From: Fimbriimonadales bacterium
GTDB taxonomy: Bacteria > Armatimonadota > Fimbriimonadia > Fimbriimonadales > GBS-DC
DNA length: 5,834 bases
Direction of reading: 5' to 3'
NCBI GenBank assembly: GCA_025060055.1
Contig: JANXCK010000141.1
Coordinates: forward strand, 1-5,834
The position numbers were made by a program, and so were the translations under genes. Below the pieces are notes generated by a model, which made no database searches, was not told the DNA's origin, and saw only the letters and a program-made list of their open reading frames with translations. Positions 1-5,834 of this stretch are shown one piece after another (within the stretch, counting starts at the first letter, position 1; each line of letters opens with the position of its first letter).

Positions 1-1871
1 CAGGGTTCACCCTGACAGAACTGCTGGTGGTAATCGCCATCACAGCGGTTCTGCTGGGGTTGCTGCTTATCCCACTGGTGCAGGGGTTCCGCCTCACGCG
101 GCAAGGGCAGGCGCAAGCGCAAGCGCAGGATACCGTGCGTATCGCCCTCAACCAGTTCACCAACGACCTCAAACGCGCCGCGTATGTGTTCGACTGCGCC
201 GATCGGGTCATCAACTTGCCTGTGCGCGCCCAAGATGGACGAGTCGTGAGCGTGCCAATGCGCCATGCAATTCTCGATATGGTCGCGCCTGCCTACGGTG
301 ACCCGTCGCGCGAGTCGAACGATCCCACCTCCGACATTCCGTTGAACCCCGACGGCTCGCCCGATGCGGAGCTGGCAGTGCCCGTCTCGCCAGGACGCAC
401 GGTCATTCGCTACTTCATCGGTCTGATGGACAACTCAAATCCGCAGGGCAACCCGTACTTCAACCCCGACGAAAGCCCGACTTTGGTGGAGGCAACCCAG
501 CGCGAAAACTACGCCGTGCTATACCGTGCCGAGTTCCGTTTGTATGTACGACGGGGCAACCAGTGGGTGCTGAACCCAGAGCTGTTTGGCGACATTCGTG
601 AGTTTTTTGACCCGAACTTTTTCTACGGGGCGCGGCGCGCCGCATGGCGCAAAATCGCCAAGCCGATAGTGCCCTTGGGACAGGTGGACATGGTGAACCT
701 GACCTACGATGCGGAGGGCAATCCGCGCGTGGAGCCGCTGATGCAACTGACACCTGCCTTGGCGGTGAACCAGATGGGCGCGCCGATTGAAACCGATACC
801 TTGAGCGACGAGGGCGCAAGCGCTGCCCCGCTCCAAATCCGATTTCCGCAGGGGCTGTGGGATGTCAACCCGACGAGTTTCCGCCTGATTGCGTTTCGCA
901 GTCGCCCCGACGCGCTGCAGCAGGGACAGCCACTGCGCTACTTTTATGTCGCGCCCAACAGCAACGGCGAATGGGAGCTGCGCTACTACCGCGCAACGCC
1001 CGACGGAGCCAGATTGGACGATTGGGTCGCCAACCTCACGCGCATTCAGCAGATGATTCACACAGGCGAGCGCCACAACGATTGGTTCAACGAAAGCTTA
1101 GACTACCGCAACAATCAAGCTGAGCCGATGGCGTTCTATGTAAACGCGGAGGCAGGACTAATCGATATGGCGTTGCCGTGGTGGTTCTTGAATTTGGAGC
1201 GTGTGACAGGCGCAAGTTTCGACCTCGCGCAGGGCGTGAGCTTCCGAACGGGAGCGTATCTCACCCCGTTCAACGACAGCACCCCCGACCGTACCACCAT
1301 CAACGGGCGCTACAACGCCACTTACCGACAAGACCCAAATAATGCGCCGAATGTGCGCCGCTTCGTGTCGCTGCTGGATTTGGACTACGACGGCAACATC
1401 GACGACCCAGTGAACCATTTGACCCTGCCGACCGCATCGCTGGTACCCGGATCGGAAGTTGTGATTGGTCCCGACCAGCGCCCCGGTCCGAACTACGGCA
1501 AGCCAATCCGCTACCAGCGCGTATCGTCTGCCACAGCGACGCCTGGACCGAACCAGTACCGCATTCTGTATGAAGATGCCGTGCCGTATAACGATGTGCT
1601 ACGCACATACGGCTTCACCCCGCAGCTGCTACGAGGGTACATCGAGTTTTACAGCGACCCGAACACGCCGCTACCCCCCAACGCGCAAATCTATGTGGCG
1701 TTTGCGTATCGGTTCAACCTGTCTGAAGACAGTTATGTAGCCGATTATCAGACCAAGCGGCTGATGAGCCTCCGCATGGGGCTGAAGTTCTACGGAGGAC
1801 AGCAACCTGTCAACTACACACTGACCACGCAACTCGAAGCGCCGAACATCGTGCAGACGCGCGGGAGGTGA
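1..1871 (+). CDS. Type IV prepilin / pseudopilin, PilW-like, oversized; 5' end cut off by window edge
   Basis: The gene is open from the left edge; frame-consistent codons begin at position 3. The first residues read G|FTLTELLVVIAI, the type IV prepilin peptidase site: Gly at -1, Phe at +1, Glu at +5, then a hydrophobic helix to about mature residue 23. Translation therefore starts upstream of the window, and GTG at position 27 is not the start. The helix continues through a Gln/Ala-rich stretch (mature 34-41) into QFTNDLKRA, a common pseudopilin pattern. The rest is a long, mostly beta-type passenger. The mature protein is about 621 residues, against roughly 150-300 for usual pilins. It has one cysteine (about residue 64), so the disulfide-closed D-region of classical pilins is absent. 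A DxDxDGxxD loop lies at mature 458-466. It should be an inner-membrane prepilin assembled into a pilus or pseudopilus. The PilW-like label comes from the N-terminus, size class and position before a PilX-like gene; the passenger itself I do not recognise. Confidence 0.88.
   Translation, partial: GFTLTELLVVIAITAVLLGLLLIPLVQGFRLTRQGQAQAQAQDTVRIALNQFTNDLKRAAYVFDCADRVINLPVRAQDGRVVSVPMRHAILDMVAPAYGDPSRESNDPTSDIPLNPDGSPDAELAVPVSPGRTVIRYFIGLMDNSNPQGNPYFNPDESPTLVEATQRENYAVLYRAEFRLYVRRGNQWVLNPELFGDIREFFDPNFFYGARRAAWRKIAKPIVPLGQVDMVNLTYDAEGNPRVEPLMQLTPALAVNQMGAPIETDTLSDEGASAAPLQIRFPQGLWDVNPTSFRLIAFRSRPDALQQGQPLRYFYVAPNSNGEWELRYYRATPDGARLDDWVANLTRIQQMIHTGERHNDWFNESLDYRNNQAEPMAFYVNAEAGLIDMALPWWFLNLERVTGASFDLAQGVSFRTGAYLTPFNDSTPDRTTINGRYNATYRQDPNNAPNVRRFVSLLDLDYDGNIDDPVNHLTLPTASLVPGSEVVIGPDQRPGPNYGKPIRYQRVSSATATPGPNQYRILYEDAVPYNDVLRTYGFTPQLLRGYIEFYSDPNTPLPPNAQIYVAFAYRFNLSEDSYVADYQTKRLMSLRMGLKFYGGQQPVNYTLTTQLEAPNIVQTRGR
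3..20 (+). other. Prepilin peptidase cleavage / N-methylation site
   Basis: Codons 3-20 encode G-F-T-L-T-E. Cleavage is expected after Gly (3-5), leaving Phe (6-8) as the N-methylated first residue and Glu5 (18-20) in place to pair with a neighbouring subunit's N-terminus. The partial codon before it (NCA) encodes Ser, Pro, Thr or Ala, which fits common leaders. The basic leader itself lies outside the window. Confidence 0.9.
111..128 (+). repeat. Three tandem GCGCAR hexamers encoding (Ala-Gln)3
   Basis: The hexamer GCGCAA occurs twice and GCGCAG once, in frame, giving AQAQAQ (mature residues 36-41) just after Gly-Gln. It lies in the predicted N-terminal helix of the prepilin, beyond the membrane segment. 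It is a short in-frame microrepeat and could vary in length between strains; nothing shows that it does. Confidence 0.75.
1377..1403 (+). other. DxDxDGxxD calcium-binding-type loop in the prepilin
   Basis: The codons encode D-L-D-Y-D-G-N-I-D, with aspartates at mature residues 458, 460, 462 and 466 and Gly at 463. This spacing matches the EF-hand-like loops that bind calcium in dockerins, thrombospondin-type repeats and the PilY1 propeller. The motif is seen directly; calcium binding is inferred. Confidence 0.6.
1864..1871 (+). promoter_or_regulatory. Strong Shine-Dalgarno for the PilX-like gene
   Basis: GGAGGTGA is a full-length match to the anti-Shine-Dalgarno core and includes the stop codon of the upstream gene. 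It sits 11 nt before ATG at 1883. For the alternative GTG at 1868 the same bases would overlap the start codon, leaving no usable spacing. This decides the start in favour of 1883 and suggests translational coupling to the prepilin gene. Confidence 0.75.
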
Positions 1872-1882
1872 GGAACAAGCCG

Positions 1883-4495
1883 ATGAGACGCACCCGAAGT
1901 GAACGCGGTCAAACACTGGTGATAGCCCTGCTGGTCAGCTTCACGCTGCTGGTGCTGGGCGGGGTGTTCATCGCCGTGATTGCCCGCAATATCGTGAATG
2001 TGCAACAGGCGCGCGCGCGAATCAGCGCGGACCTGTTTGCCGAGTCGGGGCTGCAATACGCAATTGACCAGCTGGTGCGCAGCGAGTTCGGCGCAGACTG
2101 GCGTCCAATTCCCGACAATATTACGAACACAGCCGACCCCGACTACTTCTGGCTCAAGCCGTACAACCCTGCCGATGGCACGGGCGGGTTCACACGCATC
2201 AACCTGCAGAACGGGCGCGCGCTCATCCGCGTCTCGTACCAGTCCTCAGGACCCGTGCATCGGCAACCAGTCATCAAAATCGAGTCGGTAGGGCGCGTGG
2301 GCGTTGTAGATCCGACCGACCCCACGACCTTCACCCTTGCCGACCGCGTTAGTCGCGCCGAGCGCGTGGCGTATATGCAGATTGGCACAATCGATTACCT
2401 GCGCTTTGTGATGAACAAAGAGCAGCGCGGGATGCTGATGGATTTGGGTGTGCCCAGCGTTGGTCTGCTGGATGAGCAGGGACGCGAGATCCCCTACCTC
2501 ACAATTTTGGGTGAGCCGGGCGAGGGCGGCGGCTCGATTTTCGTGAACGGCAACCTGCGTTTCAGCGGGCGCGTCCGAATTGCTGTCAACCCTCAGCTGG
2601 GTGAGCGCGTCTATGTTGCGGGCGAAGTGACGCATAACCAAGGTGCGGATGTGGAAATGCTCGTCGGGACGGAGAGCCATACACTCCTGCCCAGCAGCCA
2701 CACTGAGTTCCACACGGTGGGTGGGCTGTACCGCGACGGACGCCCGCTGACCGCTATCGACGGCTACCCGCGCGCCATCGCCTATCTGGAACCGCCGCGC
2801 ATGGACACTGTCGATCCCGCCACGAACCGCCCGCGCTACATCGCCGCCACGATGGAATCGGGCATCTGGCGTCAGCGCCAAGGCGGCGGCTGGTTCAACA
2901 CAGGGCAGTACGGCTACGGACGCGGGATCTACATCAACAACGCGCTCGACATCCAACGAGAAAGCCGCGGCTTTTTGGGCGGGTACACCCTGCGCAGCGA
3001 CTGGGTGAACCCCGGCAAATCGCGCTTCTGGAACGGACCGTTCTACGAACCGCCTGGCGTGTTCATTGAACTCATCGAGACGCTTAATCCTGACGGGACG
3101 GTGCGGGCGCAGGGGTTCCGCATCACGCGCAACCAAGCCGAGCCGCGCGATGTGTGGTATGACCCCATCACGGGACGCCCCACAAATCTCAAGACCATGA
3201 ACTTCTTTTTCCTTGCGCCACGCGACCCGAACGATTCGCGGCTGATTAGCGAGATTGTGCTGAACGCACCGAACCGCGACGAGTTCGTCGTGCCCTTCAA
3301 CGGCGTCATCTACGCGGAAGGGAATGTGCGCGTCAAGGGGCGCATCCCCTCAGGCAGGCAGATCACGATTGTGACCAACGGCACGGCGTACATCGAGGGC
3401 AACCTCGTGAAGGGCGACGCACGCTCTGCACTGGCAATCATCGCCAAAGACTATGTGTGCGTGAACACCACGCAGTTCCTGCAGCGCACCTTCGATAGCC
3501 CCGCCGTCGCGCAAGGCGACCCCACGAACGCTGAAGCGCCTTACTTCTTCGAGGTGCTGCCCGACAAACCGATGCGCTTGCTGTTCAGCTTTGGCACGAC
3601 TCCAGACTACACAGGCAATTTCGGCGGCATTCGCCTTTACCTGCGCCACGCCGCTGCGGGAGCAGGCTCGTTTATCAACTTGTTGGTCAACCCCTCTGAG
3701 TTTGCTGGCTTACAAGCCTTCTATCGGTTCAACATCCCTGGCTTTCCTTCCACACTGTATCCGTTGGGGCGCACGACCTTCCAGGTCTACCCCAACTACG
3801 AGAAGGTGGTGTTCCAGTTAGTGCCGCCGCCAAACGGCTCATCCTACATACTGACGCCCGAACGCGGGCTGCCGAACATGTTGCAGCTGCAACTGGAGTC
3901 CGTGACGAATCTGAATAACTTCGGGCTGCCCACGGACAACCAGCCCTACCGCTTCAGCGCGGCGGCGGTGCAACCGCTGGATATCCGCATCGAAGCGGCG
4001 CTGTTTGCTCAAGAAGGGTGCTTCTTCGTGATTCCGGGCTACTGGTTCAACACGGATCCGAAGGACACGCGCGAGAACTTCAGGCTCACGGGGGCGCGTC
4101 CTGCGGGCGTGGCGTCGCCAGAGTTCCCCTTCTACGGCGAGCCGCTGGACATCAAAATCACGATAGTCGGCTCAATCGCAGAAAACTTCACCGCGTCGCT
4201 GGGCGACCAGACCGAGTGGCTGCGCAAATGGGGCTGGATCCCGCGCCAGTACGGCAACTCGAACTTCGAAATCCCCATCCAGCATCGGCGCCACTTCCAC
4301 GACACGGCGGAGCGGTATGCCGTGAACCTGTCGATGCGGCACGACCCTGTGTTCCGCCTTCCCGAACAGGTAGGGCGGATTGCGTATGACAGCACTCAAG
4401 ACCCTTCAGGACGGCATCCGGGCAGGCTTCTCCCTCCAATCCCGCGACTGCCCGTGTGTCCTAAACCGATTTATGCAGGCGACATTCGACCGTGA
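1883..4495 (+). CDS. PilX-like pilus assembly protein with large beta-rich body
   Basis: The protein is 870 residues from ATG 1883; an in-frame GTG at 1868 would add five. The N-terminus has a short Arg-rich leader, RG at residues 8-9, and QTLVIALLVSFTLLVLGG as a single membrane helix. A helical stretch ends in AESGLQYAIDQL (residues 53-64). This is the layout of the PilX N-terminal family, in which Gly9|Gln10 would be the processing site. Glu5 is absent (Ile), as in some minor or GspK-type pilins. The body has three strand motifs with a GN core (217-231, 474-488, 500-510), suggesting beta-helix or bactofilin-like turns. A Gly/Tyr-rich segment, GYGRGIYINN, comes next. The C-terminus is aromatic-rich and ends in a Pro-rich tail with LPPIPRLPVCPKP. 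Known PilX proteins are about 200 residues, so this is about four times longer. It probably acts with the upstream prepilin as a minor pilin anchored in the inner membrane. The function of the body is unknown; I recall similar proteins from Armatimonadota but cannot verify it. Confidence 0.82.
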   Translation: MRRTRSERGQTLVIALLVSFTLLVLGGVFIAVIARNIVNVQQARARISADLFAESGLQYAIDQLVRSEFGADWRPIPDNITNTADPDYFWLKPYNPADGTGGFTRINLQNGRALIRVSYQSSGPVHRQPVIKIESVGRVGVVDPTDPTTFTLADRVSRAERVAYMQIGTIDYLRFVMNKEQRGMLMDLGVPSVGLLDEQGREIPYLTILGEPGEGGGSIFVNGNLRFSGRVRIAVNPQLGERVYVAGEVTHNQGADVEMLVGTESHTLLPSSHTEFHTVGGLYRDGRPLTAIDGYPRAIAYLEPPRMDTVDPATNRPRYIAATMESGIWRQRQGGGWFNTGQYGYGRGIYINNALDIQRESRGFLGGYTLRSDWVNPGKSRFWNGPFYEPPGVFIELIETLNPDGTVRAQGFRITRNQAEPRDVWYDPITGRPTNLKTMNFFFLAPRDPNDSRLISEIVLNAPNRDEFVVPFNGVIYAEGNVRVKGRIPSGRQITIVTNGTAYIEGNLVKGDARSALAIIAKDYVCVNTTQFLQRTFDSPAVAQGDPTNAEAPYFFEVLPDKPMRLLFSFGTTPDYTGNFGGIRLYLRHAAAGAGSFINLLVNPSEFAGLQAFYRFNIPGFPSTLYPLGRTTFQVYPNYEKVVFQLVPPPNGSSYILTPERGLPNMLQLQLESVTNLNNFGLPTDNQPYRFSAAAVQPLDIRIEAALFAQEGCFFVIPGYWFNTDPKDTRENFRLTGARPAGVASPEFPFYGEPLDIKITIVGSIAENFTASLGDQTEWLRKWGWIPRQYGNSNFEIPIQHRRHFHDTAERYAVNLSMRHDPVFRLPEQVGRIAYDSTQDPSGRHPGRLLPPIPRLPVCPKPIYAGDIRP
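2531..2575 (+). other. First GN strand motif of the PilX-like body
   Basis: Residues 217-231 read GSIFVNGNLRFSGRV. The pattern G-x-I-[FY]-x-x-GN-[LV]-R-[FV]-x-GR-[IV] recurs at residues 474-488, about 257 residues later. Alternating hydrophobic residues with Gly-Asn turns are typical of stacked beta-helical coils; the fold is inferred. Confidence 0.5.
3302..3412 (+). other. Second and third GN strand motifs of the PilX-like body
   Basis: Residues 474-488 read GVIYAEGNVRVKGRI, and residues 500-510 read GTAYIEGNLVK. The two are separated by one strand-like segment, RQITIVTN, so they look like adjacent coils. The next segment, ALAIIAKDYVCVNTT, is another hydrophobic strand. With the copy at 2531-2575 this makes three diverged copies at protein level, with no obvious DNA-level identity. 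Confidence 0.5.
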
Positions 4496-4499
4496 AGGC

Positions 4500-4504
4500 G
4501 GGAG
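4500..4504 (+). promoter_or_regulatory. Shine-Dalgarno for the propeller protein gene
   Basis: GGGAG lies 8 nt before ATG 4513, in the 17-nt gap after the stop of the PilX-like gene. An in-frame GTG at 4492 overlaps that stop as GTGA but has only weak purine-rich sequence upstream. An in-frame TAA at 4462 closes the frame further back, so only these two starts are realistic. Confidence 0.6.
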
Positions 4505-4512
4505 CGACAGCC

Positions 4513-4575
4513 ATGAAATGGATCAAACTGCTTTTGGGCGGTGTATTAGGCACAGCGGTAGCGAGTGCGTTGGCG
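4513..4575 (+). other. Sec signal peptide
   Basis: Residues 1-21 show a basic n-region (MKWIK), a hydrophobic core (LLLGGVLGTAVA) and an A-L-A cleavage motif (19-21), with the mature protein starting at Asp22. There is no lipobox Cys, so the protein is not expected to be a lipoprotein. Confidence 0.75.
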
Positions 4576-5834
4576 GATGGGCGCGGCTACGAGCCGCGCA
4601 CCGTGCCGATTAGTGTGGGCGTAGTGGCGTTCAGCGCGAACGACAACTTGGTGCGCGATGTGTACACCTTCTACGCGATGGATCGGCGCACGGATCTCAA
4701 GCCGCTGGGTCTGTCGTTCCGCAACCCATACGCGCCCTCAGGCGCAACGCGCAATCAAGCGGAATACTGGTTCGTGGATGTGGGGCGCTTGACTGACGCG
4801 CAACTGGTGCGCTATCGCATCCTGCTGCTTAGCCGAACCAGCTGGAGCGGGATGACTCCCGCCATCCGCGAGAAGCTGCGTCGGTTTGTGGACAGCGGCG
4901 GGACACTGTGGATAGATGTGCCCCAGCAAGGCGTGTCCGTGAACAACAACAGGCTGTGGTTCCCACAGGTGTCGCTTGTAGCCAATCGCGGCGCTATTGA
5001 CATCGTGAATCTGAACCACCCGCTACTGCGTGGCTACTACACGCTCACGCCAGCGGAGGTGGCGAGCCTGGGCGTGCGTGGACGCGGGTTCGGCGGCGGC
5101 GCACTCGACGACAGTGCGAATCAACCCCCGCTGCAAATCGTCACGGGCATCCGCGGCGCACGACCGATTCCCGTAATTGCTGCTGCGACTTACGGCTCTG
5201 GACGGATTATTGTGAGTGCAGCAGGCGTGGCGGCTGCTATCAACGCGCCTTTTGTGCGCAGCAACGGTTCTATCCCCCCACGCGCAGCCGAGTTTCGAAT
5301 GGAAGCCGTGCCCGAGTTGGAACTCAAGTTCGCCTACAACATCGTCCGCTGGGCGGGCGCTGGCAATAGCGACGCGTTCAACCCGCGCCGCGCCAACGCC
5401 GTTGCCGACCAATACAGCGCGCCCCTGAGCGTCCGCTGGCTCGACCCCGACACAAACTACACCCTCCAAAACGGTACACCCGTCATCTACGGCGGACTGG
5501 TGTTCGTCGCAAGCAACAACAAGCTCATCTGCTATGACGCCGTGCCCAAACGCGACCTCGACGGCGACGGTCGCTCGGACGATGGTCGCCTCGATCTGGA
5601 GCAGGGCAAAAACTTCGATAAGGTGTGGGAAGTCGAGTTGGGGGGTCAGTCCTCCCCGCCGATTGTGGTGGAGACCCGCGAGGGGCTGCAAGTAGTGGTC
5701 GTTGTAGGTGCCGAAGCGCGTGGGTACTGGGGGCTACCCCGCGACGCTCAAGGACGCGTCCCCGAGCAGGGACAGCTGGTGTGGCGACTACCTTCGCCCG
5801 TGTCGGGTTCTGCCCCTACCACCGCCGACGGGCA
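4513..5834 (+). CDS. Secreted GATase-like / PQQ-type beta-propeller protein, PilY1-like by context; 3' end beyond window
   Basis: The frame is open from ATG 4513 to the right edge (440 codons visible). Residues 1-21 form a Sec signal peptide ending in ALA. Residues about 30-281 look like a glutamine-amidotransferase-like Rossmann domain: RYRILLLSRTSWSGMTP (100-116), LRRFVDSGGTLWIDVP (122-137), NHPLLRG (168-174), VIAAATYGSGRIIVSAAG (221-238) and FAYNIVRWA (273-281). No Cys stands at the usual nucleophile turn, so it is probably non-catalytic. From about 309 a PQQ/BamB-type propeller begins: VIYGGLVFVASNNKLICYDA (324-343), then KVWEVELGGQSSPPIVV (370-386) and QLVWRLPSPVSGSAPTT near the edge. 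A DxDxDGxxD loop at 348-356 is inserted between strands. The protein should be exported across the inner membrane. Its place directly after PilW- and PilX-like genes matches pilY1, so a pilus-tip or adhesin role is plausible. A generic PQQ-repeat exported protein is the alternative. Confidence 0.82.
   Translation, partial: MKWIKLLLGGVLGTAVASALADGRGYEPRTVPISVGVVAFSANDNLVRDVYTFYAMDRRTDLKPLGLSFRNPYAPSGATRNQAEYWFVDVGRLTDAQLVRYRILLLSRTSWSGMTPAIREKLRRFVDSGGTLWIDVPQQGVSVNNNRLWFPQVSLVANRGAIDIVNLNHPLLRGYYTLTPAEVASLGVRGRGFGGGALDDSANQPPLQIVTGIRGARPIPVIAAATYGSGRIIVSAAGVAAAINAPFVRSNGSIPPRAAEFRMEAVPELELKFAYNIVRWAGAGNSDAFNPRRANAVADQYSAPLSVRWLDPDTNYTLQNGTPVIYGGLVFVASNNKLICYDAVPKRDLDGDGRSDDGRLDLEQGKNFDKVWEVELGGQSSPPIVVETREGLQVVVVVGAEARGYWGLPRDAQGRVPEQGQLVWRLPSPVSGSAPTTADG
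5554..5580 (+). other. DxDxDGxxD calcium-binding-type loop in the propeller
   Basis: The codons encode D-L-D-G-D-G-R-S-D (residues 348-356). The aspartates sit at positions 1, 3, 5 and 9 of the loop, the spacing described for the calcium site in the Pseudomonas PilY1 propeller. The loop follows directly on the blade strand KLICYDA. Position 12 is Arg, not the Glu of a canonical EF-hand. Calcium binding is inferred. Confidence 0.65.

Noticed and set aside
603..608. Run of six T, possible slippage site or terminator remnant
   Set aside because: It encodes Phe-Phe in frame within the prepilin, has no GC stem upstream, and downstream coding continues in the same frame.
632..643. 12-bp perfect palindrome GCGGCGCGCCGC
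   Set aside because: It lies in the coding sequence for Ala/Arg codons, is short and has no spaced partner. It is expected by chance in GC-rich DNA.
519..1076. Reverse-strand open frame of 185 codons
   Set aside because: It is antisense to the prepilin passenger, has low-complexity composition, and has no convincing ribosome binding site or motif.
2009..2019. Alternating GC run, possible Z-DNA or slippage site
   Set aside because: It encodes the Gln-Ala-Arg-Ala-Arg helix stretch of the PilX-like N-terminus, the frame is intact through it, and the run is only 11 bases.
2246..3136. Reverse-strand open frame of 296 codons
   Set aside because: It lies wholly inside the PilX-like gene, its translation is rich in Arg, Ala, His and Val with no recognisable motif, and it reflects the GC-rich codon pattern of the + strand gene.
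4380..4613. + strand open frame bridging the second and third genes
   Set aside because: It overlaps the conserved-looking C-terminus of the PilX-like protein (LPPIPRLPVCPKP) and the signal peptide of the next gene in other frames. I considered a frameshift, but the annotated frames are intact on both sides.
5023..5691. Reverse-strand open frame of 222 codons
   Set aside because: It is antisense to the propeller gene, whose signal peptide, domain landmarks and blade motifs are clear. The reverse translation shows no domain.

Overview
The window is about 60% GC and is filled almost entirely by three genes on the + strand, packed head to tail. They look like the middle of a type IV pilus / pseudopilus operon that continues past both edges. 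The style of these proteins is very large pilin-like proteins, a beta-strand-rich PilX-like protein and a PQQ-type propeller protein. This suggests a free-living, possibly thermophilic bacterium of a poorly studied phylum. Armatimonadota is my best guess, held weakly because it rests on recalled family style and not on a search.

Layout. Positions 1-1871 hold a prepilin that lacks only its leader start. The first complete codons encode the classic processing site G|FTLTELLVVIAI, followed by an N-terminal helix and a roughly 600-residue passenger (PilW-like). Positions 1883-4495 hold an 870-residue protein with a PilX-like N-terminus (short basic leader, RG|QTLVIALL, then an AESGLQYA segment) and a long beta-rich body with repeated GN-containing strands. 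Positions 4513-5834 (runs off the right edge) hold an exported protein with a Sec signal peptide, a glutamine-amidotransferase-like (GATase-like) Rossmann domain without a visible nucleophile, and the first blades of a PQQ/PilY1-type beta-propeller. That propeller carries a DxDxDGxxD calcium loop.

How they may work together. In proteobacterial minor-pilin operons the order is pilW, pilX, pilY1: two pilin-like proteins that help prime the fibre, and a calcium-binding propeller adhesin at its tip. The same order and domain logic appear here: prepilin, PilX-type pilin, secreted propeller with a calcium loop. The proteins are much larger, and the PilY1 counterpart carries a GATase-like domain where Pseudomonas PilY1 has a von Willebrand A domain. 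I read the window as a divergent pilus-tip module. That reading is inference from gene order and motifs. Gene junctions are tight (GTGA overlap, 11 and 17 nt gaps), each preceded by a good Shine-Dalgarno sequence, so co-transcription is likely. No promoter, terminator, RNA gene, mobile element or CRISPR was found, and no intergenic stretch is longer than 17 bases.
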